This document shows positions 59,719-64,000 of a stretch of DNA of 64,000 bases, in pieces. The notes beneath the pieces were generated by a model. It was not told the origin of the DNA. It saw only the letters and a program-made list of their open reading frames with translations, and ran no database searches. Within the stretch, counting starts at the first letter, position 1; the number at the start of each line of letters is the position of its first letter. The position numbers and the translations under genes are program-made. The stretch comes from Desulfoluna butyratoxydans (GTDB lineage Bacteria > Desulfobacterota > Desulfobacteria > Desulfobacterales > Desulfolunaceae): NCBI RefSeq assembly GCF_900699765.1, contig NZ_CAADHO010000001.1, positions 682,001-746,000 on the forward strand, given 5' to 3'.

Positions 59719-62379
59719 TCAGCCCACAGGCGCTTTCTCTCCTGATCCTTCGAGCACCCGGTGGATCTCCGTGGAGAGGACCTCCACGGAAAAGGGTTTC
59801 TGGATAAACCCGTTGCACCCGGCCTCCATCATCTTTTCTGCGCGCCCCTCCAGGCTGTAGCCGCTGCAGAGGATCACCCGCACATCCGGGTTGATCTTCT
59901 TCATGGCCCGGTAGGCAATGTCCCCTCCGGCGTCGGGCATCACCACGTCCAGGAGCACCAGGTCGATCTCCTGCCACGCCTCCCTGTACATGGAAACGCA
60001 CCGGCTGCTGTTCTCCGCCACCAGGCAGCGGTACCCCAGGCCCTTGAGCATGGTCTTCACCACCTCACGGATCTCCGGTTCGTCATCCACCACCAAAACC
60101 GTTCCCTCGCCGCTGTGGACCGCCAAGGGAGAGGCCTCCTCCTCCCACCGCGCCTTGGAGGTGGCGGGCAGGTGAATCGTAAAACAGGCCCCCCGGCCCT
60201 TTTCGCTGGTCACGGTGATGGCGCCCTTGTGGTTTTTGACGATGCCGTACGCCGACGCCAGGCCCAGGCCCGTGCCCCGCCCCATCTCCCGGGTGGTGAA
60301 GAAGGGGTCGAAAATCTTGCTCTGGGTTTTCTTGTCCATGCCCACGCCCGTGTCGGAGACCGCCACCGTTACATAGGCCCCGGACTTGAGGTTGAAGGCT
60401 GCGGCCAGCTTGTCGTCGAGGTCCGTCATGCCGGTCTCGATGTGGATCCTGCCACCGTCCGGCATGGCATGGGAGGCGTTCAGGTAAAGGTTCAGGAGCA
60501 CCTGCTCCATCTGGGTCCGGTCGATCTCCACGTTGGGGAGCCACTCGGCCATGGCTTCGGAGATCATGATCCCTTTGCGGGTCCGGCCGAACATGGAGAG
60601 GCTGCTTTTCACCACCGTGTTCACGCTCTCCGGCCGCACATGGGATCGCCCTCCCCTGGCAAAGCCCAGGAGCTGGCTGGTGAGGGAGGAACCGCTGGCC
60701 ACCAGCTCCTCGATTTTGCCCCCGCGCTTGTGCACAATGTCCCCGGGGCCCGTGAGGCTCATGATCAGGGAGATGTTGCCCTGAATGGCCATGAGCAGGT
60801 TGTTGATGTCGTGGGCAATGCCCCCTGCCAGGGTCCCGATGGCCTCCAGTTTCTGGGCCTGGAGAAGGTGCTGAAACAGTCGGTCCTTCTCCTCTTCCAC
60901 CCGGCGCCTCTCATCGAGCTCCTCCTGGAGTTTGGTGTGCATCATGGCGTTGTTCAGGGCAATGGTGGCAAGCTCCGCAAAGCGGATGAGGACCGCCATG
61001 GCCGTCTCGTCCATCTCAAAATCATCCCCGAACTGGGCAAGGCCCATGACCCCGCCCACGTTGCCCTCCAGGCGGATGGGCACGGCCACGGAGGCCCCCA
61101 GCGTCTCCAGGCCGGGGTGGCCTTTGACCCGGCCGTTCCATGTTTTGTAGTCCTCTACGTACAGGGGGCGATCCGTCTCCCACACACGCCCCACAAGCCC
61201 CTCTCCGATGCGGGAGGGGATCTTGGGCACCTCCAGGAATGGGCCGGAGGTGACGATGGGGTGAAGCTGGCGGGTGGACTCCCTGTACTCGAAGTAGTAT
61301 CCGCTCTCCATGTTCATGAGGCCCCCTGCCCGCTTGAGGAGAAGCTTCAGGAGTTCGTTGAACCCCAGCTGGCGCATTAGGTCCAGGGTGGTGTCGTGGA
61401 GGGCCTCCATAAGGGAATTTTTCACCCGGAGCTTCTCTTCGGCCTCTTTCTTTTCCGCGATCTCCCGCAGGAGGGCCCGGTTGGCCTTTCTGAGGGCGCA
61501 GGTCCGCTTGGCCACGTTCTTCTCCAGATCGACCTGCTGGGCCTCCAGCTGCTGCCAGTTTTCCACCAGCATCCCGCTGAGGGCCCCGAAGGAGAGGGAG
61601 AGCTCCCGGATCTCCGTGGTGGTGGACCCGTCGGACATCTCGTCGATGTCCAGGCTTCCCAGCACCTTGCCCACCGGCTCGGTCTCCGCCCGCTTCCTGA
61701 GGAGCAGGAGCTTTCGGTTCAGCCGTCCCAAAGGGGCGATGCTGATGCGGATCAGAATCAGGAGGCCCGTGATCACCGTCATGAGAATGGCCGCCCCTCC
61801 GGCAAGGACATCCATGGCGCTCTTTCGGATATGTGCCGAAAGCTCCCGGGACGAATACCCGATGCGCAGGCAGCCGATGGGCCGCCCGATATACCGCACC
61901 TTCATGCAGGTGTCGAAAACCGCCTCGCCCTTGCCCCCGCGCACGACCCCCTTGTAGGCCACGGCCTCGGACAGGGGGCGCTCACGGACGGAGAACTCCT
62001 TGGACTGGTAACGTTCGAAGACCTCGGACCGGGGGCCGTCTGCAACACAGCCCGGGAGCCACCCGCCAACGCTCTTGCTGTCCGATGAAAAGAGGATTTT
62101 GCCGTCCTTGTCGTGGATGGCATAATACAGCATGTCCCCGTTGGACTGCAGGGCCATGTCCAGGGTAATCTGAATGGTTCGCCAGTTGGAGTTGTAGATG
62201 TTGTGGCTGATCCGGCGGGAAAGGTACCGTGCATCCCGCTCCATCAGCTTGTAGGTGGCCTCGGTGACCCGTTTTTTCTGGGAATAGGTCACCAGGCCGG
62301 AGGAGACAAAAACCACTGCCAGGACCAGCACACTCACCACTGCCAGGAGCTTGGTCTGCAACCGCATGTGAAACGCCAT
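59719..62379 (-). CDS. Hybrid sensor histidine kinase (membrane sensor + GAF + kinase + receiver)
   Basis: 886 aa. Two membrane helices bracket a periplasmic sensor (about 35-185), then a HAMP-like linker, coiled coil, GAF domain (about 345-500), HisKA with phosphorylated His in GGIAHDINN, HATPase with NLYLNASHAMPDGG and GRGTGLGLASAYG, and a C-terminal receiver with the phospho-Asp in VLLDVVMPDAGG. AGGAG precedes the ATG. It starts nine bases after a periplasmic-protein gene and is co-transcribed with it. Confidence 0.94.
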   Translation of the reverse strand: MAFHMRLQTKLLAVVSVLVLAVVFVSSGLVTYSQKKRVTEATYKLMERDARYLSRRISHNIYNSNWRTIQITLDMALQSNGDMLYYAIHDKDGKILFSSDSKSVGGWLPGCVADGPRSEVFERYQSKEFSVRERPLSEAVAYKGVVRGGKGEAVFDTCMKVRYIGRPIGCLRIGYSSRELSAHIRKSAMDVLAGGAAILMTVITGLLILIRISIAPLGRLNRKLLLLRKRAETEPVGKVLGSLDIDEMSDGSTTTEIRELSLSFGALSGMLVENWQQLEAQQVDLEKNVAKRTCALRKANRALLREIAEKKEAEEKLRVKNSLMEALHDTTLDLMRQLGFNELLKLLLKRAGGLMNMESGYYFEYRESTRQLHPIVTSGPFLEVPKIPSRIGEGLVGRVWETDRPLYVEDYKTWNGRVKGHPGLETLGASVAVPIRLEGNVGGVMGLAQFGDDFEMDETAMAVLIRFAELATIALNNAMMHTKLQEELDERRRVEEEKDRLFQHLLQAQKLEAIGTLAGGIAHDINNLLMAIQGNISLIMSLTGPGDIVHKRGGKIEELVASGSSLTSQLLGFARGGRSHVRPESVNTVVKSSLSMFGRTRKGIMISEAMAEWLPNVEIDRTQMEQVLLNLYLNASHAMPDGGRIHIETGMTDLDDKLAAAFNLKSGAYVTVAVSDTGVGMDKKTQSKIFDPFFTTREMGRGTGLGLASAYGIVKNHKGAITVTSEKGRGACFTIHLPATSKARWEEEASPLAVHSGEGTVLVVDDEPEIREVVKTMLKGLGYRCLVAENSSRCVSMYREAWQEIDLVLLDVVMPDAGGDIAYRAMKKINPDVRVILCSGYSLEGRAEKMMEAGCNGFIQKPFSVEVLSTEIHRVLEGSGEKAPVG

Positions 62380-62388
62380 AAATCACTC

Positions 62389-63309
62389 CTAATCCACGGA
62401 GATCTCATGTAAAAAAAAGAGAGAAGCCGTCTCCGGGGCAACACGTTGAAGCTCCCCGCAGCTCATGACGGGAAAATAGACGGAAAACGGACCGCCCAGC
62501 GCCGGGTGGATGGGCTGGTCGTTGATGCGATACACCAGCATCACGTCGCAGGAGAGAAGCGGGGCCACAGGCAACGTGATGGATTTCCCCGCAAAGGGGG
62601 TGAGGGTCAGCTCCCTGCCAGTGACATCCTCACCGTCAAAAAGAGCCGCCAGGGGGACGGCCGTCACCCGGCACGGCTGGTTCAGCTTGGGCAGGTCCCA
62701 CCGGTACCCCAGGGGAATGGAGAGATAAAGGGTCCGGTGCTCCGGCAACAAGGCATCCAGGCCAGACAGGGTGTAGGTTTTGGTCTTTCCGTTGACGGAC
62801 ACCTTCACCTCCGGATTGTCCAGGTAATCCGGGACCAGCGTATCCACGTACCAGCAATAGGCGCTCTGGTGCATGCCCATCCCCGGGGGGAACAAAAGCT
62901 TGAGGGGCCCCCCGAGATAACGGCTCAGGGGCTTGCCGTCCTGATCTGAGACAATGATCACCCCCGGTTTTGAGACCACCTCGGCGGGAAGGTACACGGT
63001 GTACTGATCATGGCCGATCAGCGTTACCCCGGCCATGTCCGTAACCCCGGCCTGATTCAGAATCCGGCCCAGGGGAACCCCCGTAAAGGAAGAGGGGCCG
63101 CCGGAGTCAAAGTTGGGATCCCCGGAGGAAAAGGTCACCGCCCCGGGCACCGTGGCCCCCACGGCAACGGATACCGTGCCGTGCCCCTTTTTTCCCCCCA
63201 TCACCTTGACACGCCCGGCAGAAGACGTCTCTGCGGACAGAAGGGCGGCATGGCAGAGAAGAAGCCATGCGAACACACACAAACGAAGGGTACCGGAGCG
63301 CACCGTCAT
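62389..63309 (-). CDS. Periplasmic protein with molybdopterin-oxidoreductase-like fold repeats
   Basis: 306 aa with a signal peptide (to about LLSA). SUOX/oxidoreductase-molybdopterin-like features: SFTGVPLGRILNQAG, VTLIGHDQYTVYLPAE, SDQDGKPLSRYLGGPLKLLFP, and a second similar half (LVYRINDQPIHPALGGPFSVYFP). The Cys that binds the cofactor in true enzymes is not evident, so it may be a ligand-binding relative. It is followed 9 nt later by the hybrid kinase and is probably its sensor partner (inference). Confidence 0.78.
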   Translation of the reverse strand: MTVRSGTLRLCVFAWLLLCHAALLSAETSSAGRVKVMGGKKGHGTVSVAVGATVPGAVTFSSGDPNFDSGGPSSFTGVPLGRILNQAGVTDMAGVTLIGHDQYTVYLPAEVVSKPGVIIVSDQDGKPLSRYLGGPLKLLFPPGMGMHQSAYCWYVDTLVPDYLDNPEVKVSVNGKTKTYTLSGLDALLPEHRTLYLSIPLGYRWDLPKLNQPCRVTAVPLAALFDGEDVTGRELTLTPFAGKSITLPVAPLLSCDVMLVYRINDQPIHPALGGPFSVYFPVMSCGELQRVAPETASLFFLHEISVD

Positions 63310-63342
63310 ATCCTCACCATGATGGGTTGAAACACAATTTCA

Positions 63343-63406
63343 CCCGGATATGTCGTAAAAAACCATCAGTCCGACACAATGCCATGCGACTCGTAAAATA
63401 TCCGGG
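63343..63406. repeat. Inverted pair of ATATCCGGG motifs
   Basis: CCCGGATATGTCG (63343-63355) faces CGTAAAATATCCGGG (63392-63406). Confidence 0.55.
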
Positions 63407-63570
63407 TTATGTGTTTTGTCGTAGAAAATCCGCGTCTAGAAAGACGTATCGGCCGATAAAGGTAATTAGTTAAACGCTATTCCATCACGCCGGATGCCAC
63501 CCGCCTGCCTCGCCCGTGTGTTGCCCCGGAACGGAAAGCACGGCAGGGCCAACGCATTTAAAAATCCAGT

Positions 63571-63628
63571 TGCCTCCGGCGGATCGCTTTTTAAAAAAAG
63601 CGCCGCAAAAACGTTCCGGTAATCAAGG
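63571..63628 (+). repeat. Module C repeat, copy 2
   Basis: TGCCTCCGGCGGATCGC with the TTTTTAAAAAAAGC hairpin and GCAAAAACGTTCCGGTAA, as at 32421. Confidence 0.7.
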
Positions 63629-63761
63629 ACTTACCTTCAGCCCCACAGGAACAGGGCATTATTACGGTTGGCTATTGTGACAAAAATTAGTTATTTCAAG
63701 AATTCAACATGTAATTGACCGGTTTTGGCCCGATCCTCTGACCCTTCGGGCGCACTCGACT

Positions 63762-63776
63762 CGTGAAATATCCGGG
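63762..63776 (+). repeat. CGTGAAATATCCGGG motif copy 6
   Basis: Exact copy, preceded by GCACTCGAC as at 24375; it ends two bases before the AAGGAG of the AEC gene. Confidence 0.55.
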
Positions 63777-63788
63777 CAAGGAGCCCCC

Positions 63789-64000
63789 ATGATTCCCCCT
63801 TTGTTCGCCACAGGATTCCAGACCGTCTTTTTCTCCATGCTGCGCATCGTGGTCGTGGCCCTGCTGGCAGGTGTCCTGGTGAGGCGTCGTGTCATTCGCT
63901 CCGAAGACATCGACACCCTCTCCCGCATCACCATCCATGTGCTGCTTCCCTGCCTCATCCTCACCTCCCTGATCACGCGCCTGGACACCGGTTCAACGCC
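63789..64000 (+). CDS. AEC-family (auxin efflux carrier-type) transporter, N-terminal part
   Basis: The frame is open to the window edge: MIPPLFATGFQTVFFSMLRIVVVALLAGVLVRRRVIRSEDIDTLSRITIHVLLPCLILTSLI. The start pattern and the LLPCLILTS helix match AEC exporters of small organic acids. AAGGAG precedes the ATG by five bases. Confidence 0.8.
   Translation, partial: MIPPLFATGFQTVFFSMLRIVVVALLAGVLVRRRVIRSEDIDTLSRITIHVLLPCLILTSLITRLDTGST

Larger units (their letters stand above)
63310..63788. other. Repeat-rich non-coding region before the AEC gene
   Basis: It holds inverted ATATCCGGG motifs at 63343-63355 and 63392-63406, module C (63571-63628) and a further CGTGAAATATCCGGG at 63762-63776. No gene. 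Confidence 0.6.

Overview
The window looks like chromosome from a GC-rich Desulfobacterota (sulfate-reducer-like) bacterium. The sequence signs are two sigma-54 enhancer-binding regulators, a tandem glycine riboswitch ahead of an AlsT symporter, a tmRNA whose inferred tag (ADDYAYAAAA) resembles tags of that group, EI and HPr without any sugar enzyme II, and many dispersed intergenic repeats. The genus is not provable from this sequence alone.

Layout. 1-7.6 kb: a sigma-54 regulator (cut by the window edge) is divergent from a sigma-54-driven catabolic run of GltS-like symporter, epoxide hydrolase, L-serine dehydratase and aldehyde dehydrogenase. Three GTGCA-type palindromes and a textbook -24/-12 promoter lie between them. 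7.7-11.1 kb: a diguanylate cyclase, a CaCA-like membrane protein and a small lipoprotein. 11.4-15.6 kb (minus strand): HPr, EI, SmpB and tmRNA behind one sigma-70 promoter, followed by a broken GIY-YIG gene. 15.7-20 kb: a UXX-star/glutaredoxin-like protein, a LOG-family protein, a solitary beta-class DNA methyltransferase, and a SET protein overlapping a PLP decarboxylase. 20.6-24.7 kb (minus): adenylate cyclase with CHASE2, and an M48 protease. 25-30 kb: RNase II-type exonuclease, GIY-YIG protein, and glycine-riboswitch-controlled AlsT. 30.2-34.2 kb (minus): a second sigma-54 regulator, a repeat-rich non-coding stretch and an M20 peptidase. 34.6-40.7 kb: a complete oligopeptide ABC transporter. 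41.2-46.7 kb: RlmK-like methyltransferase, a RAYT transposase, and a MoxR ATPase / metallopeptidase-VWA / 28-residue-repeat group. 47-54 kb: an esterase-fold lipoprotein lacking its serine, envelope proteins and two large secreted proteins of unknown function. 54.5-64 kb: Smr and OmpA-type proteins, a chemoreceptor, a hybrid histidine kinase with a partner periplasmic protein, and the start of an AEC transporter.

Between genes the window is unusually rich in repeats. (1) Elements bounded by TGCCTCCGGCGG and its inverse. One module carries a stem whose sequence differs in each of three copies while base pairing is kept, the strongest sign here of an undescribed structured element. (2) AAGGGGACAGGCAAA repeats that flank the RAYT gene and often abut the stop codons of other genes. 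(3) A CGTGAAATATCCGGG motif. (4) A 189-bp triplication. (5) A MITE-like 153-bp inverted-repeat unit. Domain positions and family names come from reading the sequence and from general family knowledge; no searches were run.
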